Positions 30,230 through 43,873 of a stretch of DNA of 64,000 nucleotides are shown here, in pieces. Both the position numbers and the translations under genes were made by a program. The notes beneath the pieces are model-generated. The model worked only from the letters and a program-made list of their open reading frames with translations, did not search any database and had not been told where the DNA came from. Each line of letters starts with the position of its first letter. Within the stretch, counting starts at the first letter, position 1. Source of the stretch: Saitoella complicata NRRL Y-17804 (lineage: Eukaryota > Ascomycota > Saitoellomycetes > Saitoellales > Saitoellaceae). The DNA is taken from the NCBI RefSeq assembly GCF_001661265.1, contig NW_017566998.1:1-64000 (forward strand). The letters are read 5' to 3'.

Positions 30230-30498
30230 GGGTTGGTAGATTTGTGTGGACATGGACAGTTTGGGTGGTGCATGTAGGATCAGATAGTGAATAATGATCT
30301 CTTTTCAATGATGCTTTTGCCTATAGCTATAGGTTCTCGTATCCTATTTGTGACGCACTCGCATGCAAATCGTAATCGTATGCCAATACGAAATATGATT
30401 AACCACACTTTCCCAAAAACGCCGGATTCATATGCATATAGATGCCCTAATCGCACAAACAAAGATATGGTATCCTCTCCTCCCCGCAAACTTTTTGA

Positions 30499-33468
30499 CT
30501 ATGCTTTCTCCTGACCGCTCCTAGAGCCAGAAACTTGACGCTCAAGACGCTCTTTTTCCTTCCTCTCCTGACGTTTCCGCTGTTTACTTTCAAATTCGTG
30601 CCAATCGCCGACCATCTCGCCCAACCCGACTGGGGGACTCGGGGCCGGGGCTTCAGTCGTGAAGTAGGGGTGTTGCAAGGCTTCGGTACACGTTGGTCGC
30701 TTCGCCGGATCTAAAGACAACAACTTGCCTGCGAGATCCATGGCTGTGGGACTCAACAACCTACTGTACACCTCCTGAAACGTTCCCGTCTTCGCCTCCT
30801 TCGGCCTCAACAACTCAAACCACGGCAATTTATCCGCATCGGACCAAGTCTCGGGGGTCGGGGTCCCCATAACATCATACACGATCTCCAACTGGCTGAT
30901 TTCGTCTTGGCCTTTGAAGCAGGCTTCGGATTTGTAGAGTTCGAGCATGATGCAGCCTGCGCTCCATACGTCGACGCTGGAGCCGTATGCCGTGGCGCCG
31001 AGGAGAAGCTCGGGTGGACGGTACCAGAGGGTGATGACACGGTTGGTGTAGTCGGCTGCTTTTCTGCTGCGATGGAAGAATCGAGCAAGGCCAAAGTCGG
31101 CTATCTTGAGCTCGCCGGAGTTGGAGAGGAGGATGTTGGAGCCTTTGATGTCGCGGTGCAGGACGCCACGGAGGTGAAGGTACTCCAAACCCTCGAGCAT
31201 CTGTTTGCACAAGTGCTTGATATGCGCCGTCTCGAACTTGAAATTGGGGTTCGCCAGCACACCGGAAAGATCGTGATCCATGTACTCGAATACCATGTAG
31301 ACGCTGCTTTTCTCGACCATCATCTCCAGCAGCTGAACCACGTTTCTGTGCTTCAAAGATTGAAGGAGCCTGATTTCACGGACTGCCGTCACTGGGAAGC
31401 CATCACGCTCATTCTCCATTCGAATTTTCTTCAGCGCGACAACCTCTCTGGTGAGAGTATTGGTGGCCTTATAAACTTTACCATAGGTACCCTCACCCAC
31501 TTGTCCGATACGATCGTACACGCCCTCTCTCCTAGTACGGGGTCTTGTCAGTGCGGAAGTGTCAATCCTAGCCTCTTTGGCAGGTCTGTCAGGTAGATCG
31601 TCTCCGGAACGCTTCGTACCCACAGTAGCACCGCTCTGGCGGAGAACTGCGGTAGCCTCCGCATTCTGCAGGATATTGGCCGCGACATCAGCGAGTTGCT
31701 CAGGAGCAGCAGCAGGTATTGTCGGCGGACCCATCAAGCCGGGTGCCGGAACAACGGGATCTGACGGCGCGATAGGCACGATAGGCAGCGAGGGCTGTTG
31801 GGGGACAGAAGCGTCGGGCTGTCCCATGACAGTGGGAACCGGATCTGTCATACCAGTCTGCTGAGACAAGACCGCTTGAGCTCCAACATGTGCTTCCGGT
31901 ATAAAAACATTCTGAGCAAGTGGTGCATCTTGGGGCAAATCAAACGACTCTCTCTGCGGTTGCTGGTTAGGGAAATTCTGATCACGATTCTGCCAGTTCC
32001 CTTGTTGCTGAAAGGCCTGGTTTGCCGGCTGGAACGAATTCCTCCATCGTCCTTGGCCCTGGCCCTGCTGCTGGTGAAACTGTTGTTGCTGAGGGAACTG
32101 CTGAACCCCTCCTCTTCCTTTATTACCAAGTTCGAATCTGATTCCGGCTCCACCTCGGCCGCGCCCTCTTTGTCCCTGGTTATGAAATCCGCCTCGTGTT
32201 TGCTCGGGCGAAAGTCGAGATGGTCCTAGAGGAATGTCGTTTACGCCGGTGTTGGCGACATCTGCGGCGTTGGATGGACTACCTCCTCGCCCCAAGGGCG
32301 TCTGTTCTTGTTGAAACATATAAGACGGATCACCATGGCTCGGGCGTCTACCTGGAGTGAATCCTTCGTTAGCTGGGCCTGTGGGTGTCTGCTGCCAAGT
32401 AAGGTTGTTGAATCTTCTGTAAAAACATGTTAGCCCGCTGGACGACACAAGGAACCACTTCATAATGTCTCACCTTGGTGTTTGCTGTTGAGCCATCCCG
32501 AATTGTTCACCCTGAACAGGGAATCCACCCTGTGCTTGCTGAAAGAAACCCCCTCGTCCACCCCTGAACCCTCCACGTCCCCGTTGCTGAAAATGCCCAC
32601 CTCGTCCGCGACCACGGTTGTTGTCAAAGTTGGATTCGAAAATCTGGCTTTGGTCGGGTAGGGCTTGTCCACGAGCGTGTGCGGAGATGCTTACGCGGCC
32701 TGGGGCAGAGTTTACAGCGGGTCCACTCGGCGGGTAACGCTGTTGCTGGTTACCACCCATTCGCGATGGGTGTGACGGCGGTTCAAATGATTGTTGTTGC
32801 TGTTCTTGCTGTTGATCGAAGCGGGGTGGTGAGTTTGCTATGCGAGACCGGAAGTCGTTACCCCGCCTAGGTGGTGGTGACGGTGAACGACGGGTAGGGG
32901 TAGATGAACGTCTTCGTCGGTCTGGAGTTAGCGAACGAGATCTGCTTCGATCTCTTCTTGGCGATATTGATGATCTTCGCGGTGGTGGGCTGTCGCTGTT
33001 TGAACGTCTTCGGCGGTCATCGAAATCCCTGGACGAGCGACGGTCCCGACCAAAATCCCTCTTGCCGCCACGACCTCTAGACATACTCTGTCCACCTCCT
33101 CCACTTCCTCCTCTTTGTCGTCTTCCGTGAATACGGTCGTCCCTGCCCGTGCGTCGCGAAGAATTTGGTGACCGGCTGTGACGAGAATCCCTGTCCTGAC
33201 GCCCACCACGATCCTGCCCATACTTCCTGTCATCCCTATCATCGTCCCTCACTATTCTGTTTGATGGAGGTGAAAAGGATCCATTTCGGCTTCTGTCATC
33301 GTGATCTCTCTGATATCGTCTGTTGCTGGTGACGCTCGAACGTGATGCTGACCGCGAACGACGACGCGGGCTTCGATCGTGTGCACTTCCTCGCCCGCGA
33401 TGCATTGAAGGCGAACGTCTTCGACCTCGGCTGCTGCTTTCATACGTCGGACGGTAGTTGTCATCCAT
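30499..33468 (-). CDS. CTK1: CTD kinase catalytic subunit (CTK1/CDK12-like)
   Basis: Two exons (33468-32474 and 32416-30499; 57 bp intron with donor GTGAGA and branch GCTAAC) give 970 residues. This cyclin-dependent kinase phosphorylates Ser2 of the RNA polymerase II tail during elongation. Residues 1-250 are an RS/RD-rich domain. RGG/Gln-rich disordered sequence follows to about 630. The kinase domain runs from VGEGTYGKVY (about 638) through the PITAIRE-equivalent FPVTAVREIRLL, HRDIKGSN, DFGLARFF and the activation segment, to about 925. The basic tail ends in RQVSGSRSGQEKA. The first ATG is at 33468; in-frame codons continue upstream without an ATG. The long RS arm is larger than in yeast Ctk1 (528 aa) and closer to CDK12. 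Confidence 0.92.
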
Positions 33469-35688
33469 TTCTTGTCCGTGGTGTTCACCTCTGCTCTGCG
33501 CTGCAGCCAATTGAAACCCACAGCAACCCGCAGAATTCGTCGTAATGTCCTGTCTCGAGGTGACAAGGACAGCTGAACCAACACACTTTTGGTGTCAAGA
33601 GAACTCTGGAAATTGTCGTCGCTGTCGCAGTTGAGGGGATGATGTCTACAGACACTACGAGGAACGGCTTGCAGCAATGGGCTGCCGCAGAAGCTAAGCT
33701 AAAATATGGACGACCAAACCAAGTCAGTCTTCAACTGCGGATGGTATCCTCCAATCCTTCTCCACATAAGACCTTCTCGACTTTCTGTGACAGCTCTCCG
33801 TCAATCTGTATAATGGGCGGGTGTGTCAATTGTATGCTGTCGGACAATCTCCCCCACCAGGTTCAGTGTAGGTGCAAACATAATCCATCATTTCCGTAGG
33901 ACATGCTCGCAAATCCCGGCTGAAAGGGTCGCTGTTTAGAAAAAGATCACCGCTGGGAAGAGGAGCACTGGTGAATCGCAGGAATGACACGTCCATATGG
34001 GACCCCTTTGCGCCACGGCTGTATGCTCTAGCAGAAGCAATCTAGTACCACTTGAGGGAGAACTCGTAATCAGTAAAAGGGACAACGTTCAGAAAAGACG
34101 TTATGCGTTTTGCGGTATCGATCCGATAGCCATATGTCGGCAGATGCCGACGCGTCCGACCGTCAGTTATGAGCATCGTCAGCTGCAGATGAGCAGCAGG
34201 AAGTGACTGCTGTGTGAGCGATCTCCATAGCAGCTTGACGCCGTCGTCTTTTGTTGCAGCATTTAGTGTCCGTTATGGCGGCGTATTGCCGATGAAGGTT
34301 GTTGGGTTCCACACCCTGGCGTGATGGTGTGTCGTCTCCGGTTGGATTTTGGTTGGCGCAGGCTGGTGCATCTTCATGCAGTGCGGCCGGCCCGTGAGAG
34401 CCAGCTGCTATGCTCGACCATGGAAGCTAAAATAATTTACTTGATAAGGTGCTCGTGATGGAGCCTGCCTGAGAAGTGCTCTGGTTCTCTGCCCATTGAT
34501 GGATGAGCTGGTGCGATGGATCCGATCGTGTATATGAGCATGCTTCGGCACGGTGGTGGTCGCTAGAAAACAGCAGACCTCCAGGAAAACATTGGTATTT
34601 TACCGCCTAAAGCCCGAGACTTTGAGGTGTTCGCACTCTACGGTGTATCAGACGCTGAGTTAATTCAATCGCCTTGGCAGTCATTGGCAAGTTAACGTCC
34701 GTACTCAAATCTCCCACGTATACGTATACGTACATGGAGCATCTGTCCCTTCGCCAAGACCAACCTGGAACTTCCGGCTCAAAGTCAAGAACTATGCGCA
34801 AGACCCACTTCCATAAGCCATAGACATTAGGGCTGGACCCCCTTCAGTTATAGCTGTTTGTCTAGGTAGGCTGGTCTGAAACCGGTACCGTCCTCTGGTA
34901 GTAGGACAAGCATGCGCCGCATCGTAGGGTCCAACACACCGTGCAACCTGCACCAAAGTACAACTGCGTACGCGTCCGCGGCCGATCGAAGCAAGTCCAA
35001 AATGCCACAGCAACAACTGTCCCAGGGCAAACTCCGGTTTGCATTATCAAATTGCATCACCAATTCGAATGCAGATGAACCTTGCTACGTTCTTTAACGT
35101 CCACAGCTGCGGCTGCTGAGTCTAAACCGATCATACACATACCGTACGCCCATTCAAACCCGCATTCACCCCGCAGTCACCCCATCAGATCACATGAATA
35201 TATGCTGATATCGTGAATAGGCTACGAAATCCTCGACTATAACTGACGACACCCCTCCTTTTACAACGACAGTCTCGTACGTGTTAGGGTGTCACCTACA
35301 ACTTGTCATCAATCATGGGCATACACGGGGTTTCGAAGATGCCCGCACCGTGGGAATAGAAACACGTGCAGACAAAGGATGAAGAGGCCATATAATCACA
35401 ATTCACCAACAGAGATCCCATATCTCTAATTAGATTCCAATAGGAAATTGAAAGTACAATTATCTCCTCTAGGTGTCGGCTAACCACCCTCCGGGGCACT
35501 CCATGGGACTTTAGCGCGGCCGGCCTCAACACCGATGATGTCGGTGCGAGTCGCCGAACCGTACAGAAAGAACAGAGAAAGACCGTCAGAGTCAACGATC
35601 CAAAGAGTCGAAATTGTATCTTGGTATACACATTTCCTTATATCCGATCAGTATACCGAGGGTCAATACACGCTGTCCTTGATCCACA
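33469..35688. other. 2.2 kb intergenic region between divergent CTK1 and USP7
   Basis: By far the longest head-to-head gap in the housekeeping half of the window. Only short overlapping frames are present, and no tRNA, repeat or transposon could be recognised. A short alternating TACGTA tract lies near 34708-34733. It may hold a long 5' leader of USP7, or an unseen non-coding gene. Confidence 0.4.
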
Positions 35689-38600
35689 ATGGTACGTCTT
35701 CTGGGGGACCCTGCACGGCGATTGAGCCGTTTCGAAGGATTGGCTCGCTAACATTACCATCCAGGCTGATCTCGTCGAACGGGAACGGCCAGCGAGTGTG
35801 CATAGTGCTGAGGAGCCGAGGGAGCCCATTGCGATTGAAGATGTGGAGACGGATGTGTCGGAGAAGAAGGTCTTTATGGCAGATGATCGTAGGTCCACAG
35901 CATTGGCTACTGCGGAACAACGCTGATAAAAGGGTTATAGCCGAGACCATGTTTGGGGTTACACTGCCGAAACTCGACCAGGAGACCGAGGCGGAGGGGT
36001 ATTATCAATGGCACATCAAGACCTACCGGGACCTGGAAGAGCGAATTGAAGGACCAGTCTTCGAGGTTGGAGAGCACAAATGGTAGGTACTCAGTGACAA
36101 CTGCCACTTACTTTGCTAACGAACTACAGGAAAATCCTTCTGTTTCCCTACGGCAACAAGAGCGCAAGTGCGACGGACCACCTCTCGGCCTACGTGGATT
36201 ACGTCCGCACCCCCGATACGCCGTCGCAAAACAGACACGCTTGTGCAGTCTTCTCTATTGTAGCCCACAACGTCAATGATCCGTCTGTGTATCTCTCTCA
36301 ACACGCCAGACACCGTTTCAGCCCACAAGAAAACGATTGGGGGTTTACCCGCTTTGTGCACCTCCGCAGCGCATTCTCGGAAAACTGGGAAGACAAGGAC
36401 CGGCCATTAGTTGAGAACGATGAGATCGTCATCAGTGCGTACATCAGAATCTTCAAGGATCCAACGGGAGTGCTGTGGCACAACTTCGTTGATTATGATT
36501 CGAAGAAGGAGACTGGGTATGTAGGGTTGAAGAACCAGGGTGCAACATGTTACATGAACTCATTGTTGCAGTCGCTGTATTACACCAACTACTTCAGAAA
36601 GGCGGTATACCAGATCCCGACAGAGAATGATGACCCACATAACTCCATCACTCTCGCTCTTCAACGAATCTTCTACCAACTCCAGACTGCCGATGATGCG
36701 GTCGGTACCCTCGATCTCACGAAATCCTTCGGTTGGGATTCGATGGACGCTTTCATGCAACACGATGTCCAGGAGTTCAACCGTGTCCTCCAAGACAACC
36801 TTGAAGGCAAGATGAAAAACACCAAGGCTGACGGTGCCCTCAACAAGCTCTTTGTCGGTAAGATGAAGTCTTATATCAAGTGTGTCGATGTCGACTACGA
36901 GTCTTCACGGACGGAGGATTTCTGGGATATTCAGCTCAACGTGAAGGGCATGAAGAACTTGCAGGACTCGTTCAAGGATTACATTCAGGTCGAAACCTTG
37001 GATGGCGACAACAAATACTTCGCCGAGGGATTTGGCTTGCAGGATGCGAAGAAGGGTGTTATCTTCCAGAGTTTCCCACCTGTGTTGCACTTGCAGCTCA
37101 AGAGATTCGAGTACGATATGATGAGGGATGCCATGGTCAAGATTAACGACCGCCACGAGTTCCCGTTGGAAATCGATTTGGAGCCTTACCTCGCGGAGGA
37201 TGCGGACAGATCTCAGCCGCATATCTACAAGCTTCACGGTGTTCTGGTTCACAGTGGTGATCTCCACGGTGGTCACTACTATGCGCTGATTAAGCCGGAA
37301 AAGGAAAGTGGATGGTTCAAGTACGATGATGACCGCGTCGTGCGTGCAACCCTAAAGGAAGTTCTGGAGGAAAACTTTGGAGGCGAGGCCCCGCCAACCA
37401 CGAACGGCTTTGGCGTCCGCGCTCCTCAGTTCCAGAAAGCTAATAACCTCAAATTTATGAACGCGTACATGTTGGTTTATGTCCGCGAGTGCATGATCGA
37501 TGAGATTTTGGCACCAATCTCGGAGGATGATACCCCGCCTCACATCAAGGAGCAGCTGGAGAAGGAGCGCATCGAGTTGGAAAGGCGGAGGAAGGAAATG
37601 GAGGAGAGGCATCTGTATATGTACGCACGTGTTATCCACACCAATCAATACAAGAACCACCAAGGCTTCGATATGGGCAGGCTAGAGGCATCGTTCCCCG
37701 AAAACGATGTGCCTGCTGATGAGCCGATTACGATGCGCATCCTGAAGTCGATGACGTTCAGGGAGTTCAGAGAGCAGATTGCCACGGAGAACGGTGTTGC
37801 TCCTGGTCTGGTTAGGTTCTGGATGATGGTTAACCGTCAGAACAAGACCTCGCGTCCGGACGTGCCGCTTCCAGCAGCTGCCGAAGACATGACTATGGAC
37901 CAAGTCCGTGAGAAGTACTTCCAGCACCGGACGCCTGATGTAAAGTTCTTCATGGAGGTCGCTGACCCGAGCTTCGTGGAGGATGGTGTCGCACTCTGGC
38001 CGAACGAGCAGAACGACGGTAACATGCTTGTGTTCGTGAAGGAGTTCGACACGGAAGCGCAGACCCTAAAGGGTGCGTGGTATACATATGTTAACCGCAT
38101 GGACAAGGTGGGCGATATCGCTACCGCCATTGTATCTAAGAAGGGTTGGCCATCGAATACCCAGGTCAAACTCTTCGAGGAGATCAAGCCGGGAATGATT
38201 GAGCCTATCAAGCCAAAGCAGACGTACCACCAGGCTGAGATTCAGGACGGTGATATCATCTGTTTCCAGCGCACATTGCCTGAGAAGCAGCTGGCCGACA
38301 TCCAGCAAAGCAGTGGGTACATCTCTGCTATTGAATACTATGACTTCATGCTTAATCGCGTGAGGGTCATGTTCAAGCCGAGATATACTGATGATGCGCA
38401 GCAGAAAGAGTTCTCTCTTGATCTCAGCAAGAAGAACCCTTACTCCCTTGTTGCATCGAAGGTTGCGGAACACCTCGGCGTGGACGCAACACACGTCCGG
38501 TTTACTACTTCGAACAGTCAGACTGGTCAACCGAAGTCGGTCGTGAAGCAGGGACCTGGTGTCACGCTGCAGAGCATGCTTCAACCTTCTTACGTTCAAA

Positions 38601-39271
38601 ACCCATCTACTCAGCTTTTCTACGAAGTCCTGGATGTCAGTCTGACGGAGCTTGAGTCGAAGAAGTCGCTCAAGTTCCACTGGCTGTCAGAGGGCGTTAC
38701 CAAGGAGGAGGTTGTGGAGATCTTGGTTATCAAGAACGGTTCGTTGCAGGATGCTATTCCTCTGTTAGCCGAGAAGCTCAAACTGTCTGAGGATCAGGCA
38801 TCGAGACTTCGTATGTACCAGGTACACAACAACAAGCTCTACAAGACCGTAGAGTTGTCATACCCTGTCGCCTCTGTGCCGGACTACATCTCGCTGCACG
38901 TTGAGGAAATGCCCGAGGAGGAGATCCACATCCAGCCCAATGATCGAAAGATTCCCGTCTTCTCTTTCAGCAAGGAGCCATCAAGACCTCACGGTCATCC
39001 ATTCATGTTCGTCATTAAACAAGGCGAGACATTTAAGGAGACGAAGGCAAGACTGCTGAAGCGTACCGGCTTCAAGGAGAAGGAGTTTGGGAAGATCAAG
39101 TTTGCTGTCGTGAAGCAGGCTAGCTACTCAAAACCTACATATTTGGAGGATGACGATGTATTATCACAGATTGCTGACGAGCAGGATGATGTTTTGGGTA
39201 TGGATCACGCCGACAAGACTGGCAGGACGCGCTTCAGTGCTTTCGAGAGGGCATTCCAGATCAAGGGATGA
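35689..39271 (+). CDS. UBP15: Ubiquitin hydrolase USP7/UBP15 family
   Basis: Four coding exons: 35689-35691 (the ATG alone), 35765-35888, 35941-36082 and 36130-39271. The introns are 73, 52 and 47 bp. The product is 1136 residues. A MATH (TRAF-like) domain opens the protein (WHIKTYRDLEE to about residue 205). The USP catalytic core has Cys230 in NQGATCYMNS, a His box with His472 in HSGDLHGGHYYAL, and the following YDDDRV Asp. Then come tandem ubiquitin-like HUBL domains to the end, as in USP7/Ubp15 (about 1100-1230 aa). It removes ubiquitin from nuclear, peroxisomal and cell-cycle substrates. The first coding exon is only the start codon, with the donor GTACGT directly after it. Confidence 0.92.
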
Positions 39272-39474
39272 GGTATTACTACAATATCAAGGGTCGAAAG
39301 CGCGGTGTTTAGATAGGATACCTTGTTTGTTGGGATCCGTAGTGATTGTCTGTAGTGGTAGTAATGGCGTTATGGTTGAGATGAAGCAAGTGGTCGCAAA
39401 ATGTGCAAACGTGTATTTTATTCGGGTATCGCCGTAGCTCTTGTTTGTAAGCGCATGAAGAACCTTAAGAGAAC

Positions 39475-40277
39475 CTATACACCGGTCTTGGTCCGTGTGG
39501 AGAAGAACGTGCGGACGATGAAGACCTCGAGGCAAGACATAGTGATCTGTACACCCGAATTAGCAAAGCCGTTTGTAGGTGCCCGGCAAACCGTACCATC
39601 ATGAGAGATTCAGAAAGTGAGAACCAGAAGATTCTAGACTCTGTGGATCTAACGGTGCTGAAGTTGCGGTTCTCTCTAGTCCGGAAGTATTTCTGGTTCC
39701 GAGAGATGGTGGAAAGCTGGGATGAGATCTTCATGATGCTCTCCTCGAGGTTTGAGGTCTGTTCGGGTGGGTTCTGACCCTTAGTAGGAAGCTCTGCGCG
39801 TTGCTCGTCCTCGACCTTTCATATCTGTCAGCTGTGTCGTCGTAACGCAGACGTAGGTAACGTACGTGAATCTCGAAATCAACAACCTTCTCCGCGACGG
39901 CAGACATCTGGTTGGAAAAGCAGAATTCGTATTCTCCGACATCATTCGCAGTGAAGACGTAATCACCTTGTTTCTCCTTCTCTCCGTCGAGAATCAATTG
40001 GCCGCTAGGCTTGGTGACAGCGTAGTCAATGTCAAAGGCACCTCCTGATTGGACCTGTGTGGAGAATGTCAGATACTTGGTAAGACCCAAAACATTTCGC
40101 ACAAACCGCAAAGTAGAATGCAATCTTCTTCCCTGGTGCGTCTACCCAAGTGTAAAAGCATGCCTGCTCATTGGCGTCCATGTTATAGGTCAAGGCTGTT
40201 GCGGACGCAATTGGCGCCTGGAAAACGGCAACCAAGGCTGCAACTGCAATTGCAAACAGCATGTTGATTGTTTGCAT
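39475..40277 (-). CDS. p24 family cargo receptor (EMP24/GP25L/Erp)
   Basis: Four exons (40277-40107, 40054-39866, 39815-39597, 39546-39475) with three phase-0 introns of 50-52 bp give 216 residues. p24 proteins cycle between ER and Golgi in COPI/COPII vesicles and help sort GPI proteins. A signal peptide (about 1-26) precedes the GOLD domain, which has the conserved Cys pair (EQACFYTWV and EYEFCFSN) and GAFDIDYAV. A coiled-coil segment and a single membrane helix (MITMSCLEVFIVRTFF) follow, with a short basic tail carrying the FF motif. The gene is among the most intron-rich here. The subfamily (gamma/Erp-like rather than Erv25) is a guess from the GOLD sequence. It is divergent from ULP2. Confidence 0.9.
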
Positions 40278-40643
40278 ACTAGACCAGTCGCTCTAACGCA
40301 AGAATTGGGTGCTTTGGGGGTGCGTCGTGGAAATGTGTACGAGCACCGGCGTCGTGAGCTTCGACGTCAGGCGTATGAGGCCGACGATAGGAATAGAGAA
40401 GGCAGTTCAGGGCAGTTTCAGGGCGATTCTAGAAAAGACGTACCCAAGAATGAGCAATCATTCTACGGAGTTCCTGAGGACTGTTGTACGTGACGCCTAC
40501 TGCACATTGGAAACCTTAATTATGGAGCCGGCGCCGGCGTATGAACCAAACGCACGATTCTGTCTCCCCAACACTCTTGGTCTACGCTCTCCCCCGTTGA
40601 AACAACTGACGTCCCTCGTCGACAAAGACGTCCCTCGTCTAGT
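40278..40643. promoter_or_regulatory. Bidirectional promoter p24 / ULP2
   Basis: 366 bp between divergent ATGs. I saw no clear TATA box or other named site. Confidence 0.4.
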
Positions 40644-43430
40644 ATGAGCGAGCAGCGGCCTTCGACTGGGGTTGGTTCTCCTACGGGGGAGGCCACTGAC
40701 GATGCGGTAATCTTGGTGGATACGCCGACATCTGCTCCACAACGTCTGGCGACGTCCCACCCAGTCGGTAACAGAAGTCTGCTACCGCCGTCACGTCATC
40801 AGTGAGTGTCAATTGCAAACACCTGGCGTGTATGCTAACTCTTGACAGTGCCCCCGTGGCTGGTGCCGTCAGTTTTGGTGTACCAAAGGGCCACCCTGAT
40901 CCGCATACATACCCGCGAGGTCAAACTCAACATATACCAGCTTGGAAAATAGGAGGCATCAATCCGTATGGTCATGCGACTGCCAACTTCAACAAGCCGC
41001 GAACCGGAGCTGGGTCGTTTAGTGAAGGGCACGGGAACCATACACCCAGAACGTACATTTCGGGGCCAAATAAACGGCGGAGAATAGACAACGACACTTC
41101 GCGTAAGTGTGCTATGCTCTTGGTTACTATGCTCTGCTGACGGGTATACAGCCACATCAATTGGTCTTCCGGACAGTGTATCGTCAATACGGTCTACTGC
41201 CAATGGCGTTTCTGGGAAGTACTCAAACGAGCCTATCGACGTTGACGAAGGTCCTCATAACAGTGCCCAAGCCAAGAGTAAACGCTCTAGGATTGCATTG
41301 AATGTCCAGTCTGGTACGGGCATGAGTACCTACTTCAATCCTCGCGCTCAAGATGCTCACTCACAAGATCCGCGCAAGTCGACACTCAGTCCCAGAAGAG
41401 ACTCACTGGTTCTATCATCGTCACCTGCAGTGATCTTACCCGTCATGTGGGTCCGCATAGGTGATGGTCAAGATGTACGAGAAGATGGCTACGGCCTCAG
41501 GTTTACCGAGAAGGTGATAGCTTTAAAGAAGCTTGAAAGCAACTACCCACAGACTCTGAATGAAGACGAACACCGCATAGAATCCAAAAAGATCAATAAG
41601 ATAATCTATTCGACAGATGCTGCGGCCATGTTCCTGCAAATTCATCTGGTCGTGGCAAGGTCCTCTTGGGGTTCTGCGCACGTCACCTACCGCATCCTTC
41701 CTGAGGGATCTGCCGGATTGAATATGATCAAGGCTATGCAAATGGTCGACGAGCAAGTAACATGGGAGCATATCCAGGACCAGAGCAAGGCAAAGCGGAT
41801 ATTGGATGGTTGGTTAGATCTCTCTAACGGGAGACCAATGTTAGCAACGCCTGCGAGAGCACCACGGGCTACGGATGCTTATACCGAGGGAGGAGGCGCA
41901 GCGTCCTGTAAGAGGGCCACGAGAATCAAGAAGGCAGCGGAGGAGTCAGACGGGGAGTTTGTCCCGGCGAGTGAGACACGGCCAATGGCTGAAACTCGTG
42001 CCCGAACGCGAGCGCAGAAGCCAACATCCTCCAATACGCCTATTCTCACTTATCCTCCAGGCGGCAGCGGCATCACCCTCTATAACGACGATCTTGACCG
42101 ACTTGACGACGGCGAGTTCCTCAATGACAGTATTATCGACTTTTACCTCAAATACCTCCAACAACGAATCCTCTCCTCCACCCCCGACCGAGCAAAGGAA
42201 ATCCACATGTTCAACACATTCTTCTACAAACGTCTCCGAGATAAAGACAAGAACGGCAACAAACCGGGTTACGATAACGTGAAGAAGTGGACGGCAAAGG
42301 TGGACTTGTTCAGGACAAAGTATGTTGTCGTACCCGTGAATGAAAATCTGCATTGGTATGTTGCGTTGATTTGTAACCTGGATTGGTTGCCGAGAAAGTT
42401 GGCGGATGGGGAGGCGATGAGTGAGGATCCCTTGTCTAGTACTGCGATACAGCCTCCAACAGCTTCTGATGACGATTCGGATGATACAATAATGGAGGTG
42501 AAGGCAACGCAGGAGCAAGATGATGAGCTTGTGCGCGGAACCCCGATTACGCCAGGGTTGAGAGAGAAGGACGGGTCCGGCGCTATCATCGACATCGACA
42601 GCACCCCGTTTGACTCCATCGAATCAACCCCAAACCCAAATCAATCACTCGACAAAAAAGCCGAAAAAGCCCAAAAGAAACGCGATAACAAGAAACCCAT
42701 CGAACCCGGCAAGCCCGTTATCATCATCTTCGATTCCCTCGGCGGCCATCACAATTTTACAGGCAAAACCCTCCGTACCTACATCCAACTCGAAGCCCTC
42801 GCAAAACGGAACCTCGCCGTCTCCATCGAAGACGTAGCAGCAGTTCACGCCAGAGTCCCCCGCCAATCCAATTTCTGCGATTGTGGTGTCTTCCTTCTCC
42901 ATTACGTCGAGAAGTTCCTCGAGAACCCGGAAAGGTTCCTTCCCGATATCTTGAGCCGGCGGGACAAGAGTGGGGACGTTTCGGCTGGTACGGAAGATCT
43001 GTGGAAGAGTGGAGAGATTGGGAAGAAGAGAGCGGAGTTGAGGGAGATGATTGAGGGGCTGAGTGCGGAGTGGCAGGTTGAGATGAAGAAAGCGGAGGAG
43101 GAGAAGAAGAGGGCCAAGGAGGCGGAAATCGATAAGGCGATGAGTCGGGCTAGTTTGAATGATGCTAGGGATGAGAAGGAGGAGGAAAGCACAGGGAAGG
43201 AGAAGGAAAGTGTTTCGAAGGATTCAGGTGTCACGGGGAACGTATTTGCGATCCTCCGGAGGACTGCGGAGGAAAAAGCCGACATGGTAGCGGGAAAGAA
43301 ATCGGCGAGTGTGCCGCCTACGCCCACGCCGACGGACACGAAGGGGCAGAGAGCAAATCGGAGAAAGTCAATGAGGCACGAAGGCAGGACGGCAGACAAT
43401 GCTATTTCCCTCGATAGCGATGACGATTAA
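40644..43430 (+). CDS. ULP2: SUMO protease, Ulp2/SENP6-7 type
   Basis: Three exons (40644-40801, 40849-41102, 41152-43430; introns 47 and 49 bp) encode 896 residues. The C48 peptidase cleaves SUMO chains in the nucleus. Catalytic residues are His538 in NENLHWYVAL, Asp665 in IIIFDSLGG and Cys715 in QSNFCDCGVFLLHY. The entry motif LDDGEFLNDSIIDFYLKYL precedes them. An acidic Ser/Asp-rich insert of about 100 residues splits the domain between the His and Asp boxes, as in Ulp2 and SENP6/7 but not Ulp1. The N-terminal third is disordered apart from a domain around 260-370. The tail is Lys/Glu-rich and ends in SLDSDDD, a possible SUMO-interacting or CK2-like stretch. Confidence 0.92.
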
Positions 43431-43873
43431 GAGCAGAACAATTGCAAATTGAATCTTGTTCGCCGGAGTCCGACGTAAGCCCTTCCAGTGGGTCCCCGAG
43501 CATTAGGTGCGCATCGGCCCGTATAGCCGAACGCACGGGTTGACACGCGCTCAGTCAAGACATGTGTCCATTCGATCAACCAACCTCGGTCCGCGGTAAA
43601 TTAACGGAGTCGAATGGGAATCTCGGAACGGAGGGGCGGCTTTGTTATGCGAACCTGCTGTTTGATCTCTCTTGATCCCTGCTACATTGCAATTGTTCCG
43701 GTCGCTGCGTCATACCTCACCGCTCGTGTTTGCTGATTGGCATTATATACCGGCACCCAAAACCTGGGACGACATTTTTGGTTGTTTGTTGCGCGTTACG
43801 TTTGGCACAACTGCAGGGAAAAAGACCACAAAGCGACAGCCGTTGAACACCATAGGCGCCGGCTTACGCTACC
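43431..43873. promoter_or_regulatory. Promoter region of the Ndt80-type gene
   Basis: 443 bp after ULP2. TATATAC at 43744-43750 lies about 125 bp upstream of the ATG. The gene is tandem to ULP2 rather than divergent, so this is a one-way promoter. I saw no obvious self-regulatory CRCAAAW site. Confidence 0.45.

Noticed and set aside
33342-33545. Plus-strand open frame over the CTK1 start
   Set aside because: It is antisense to the RS-rich N-terminus and has no domain.
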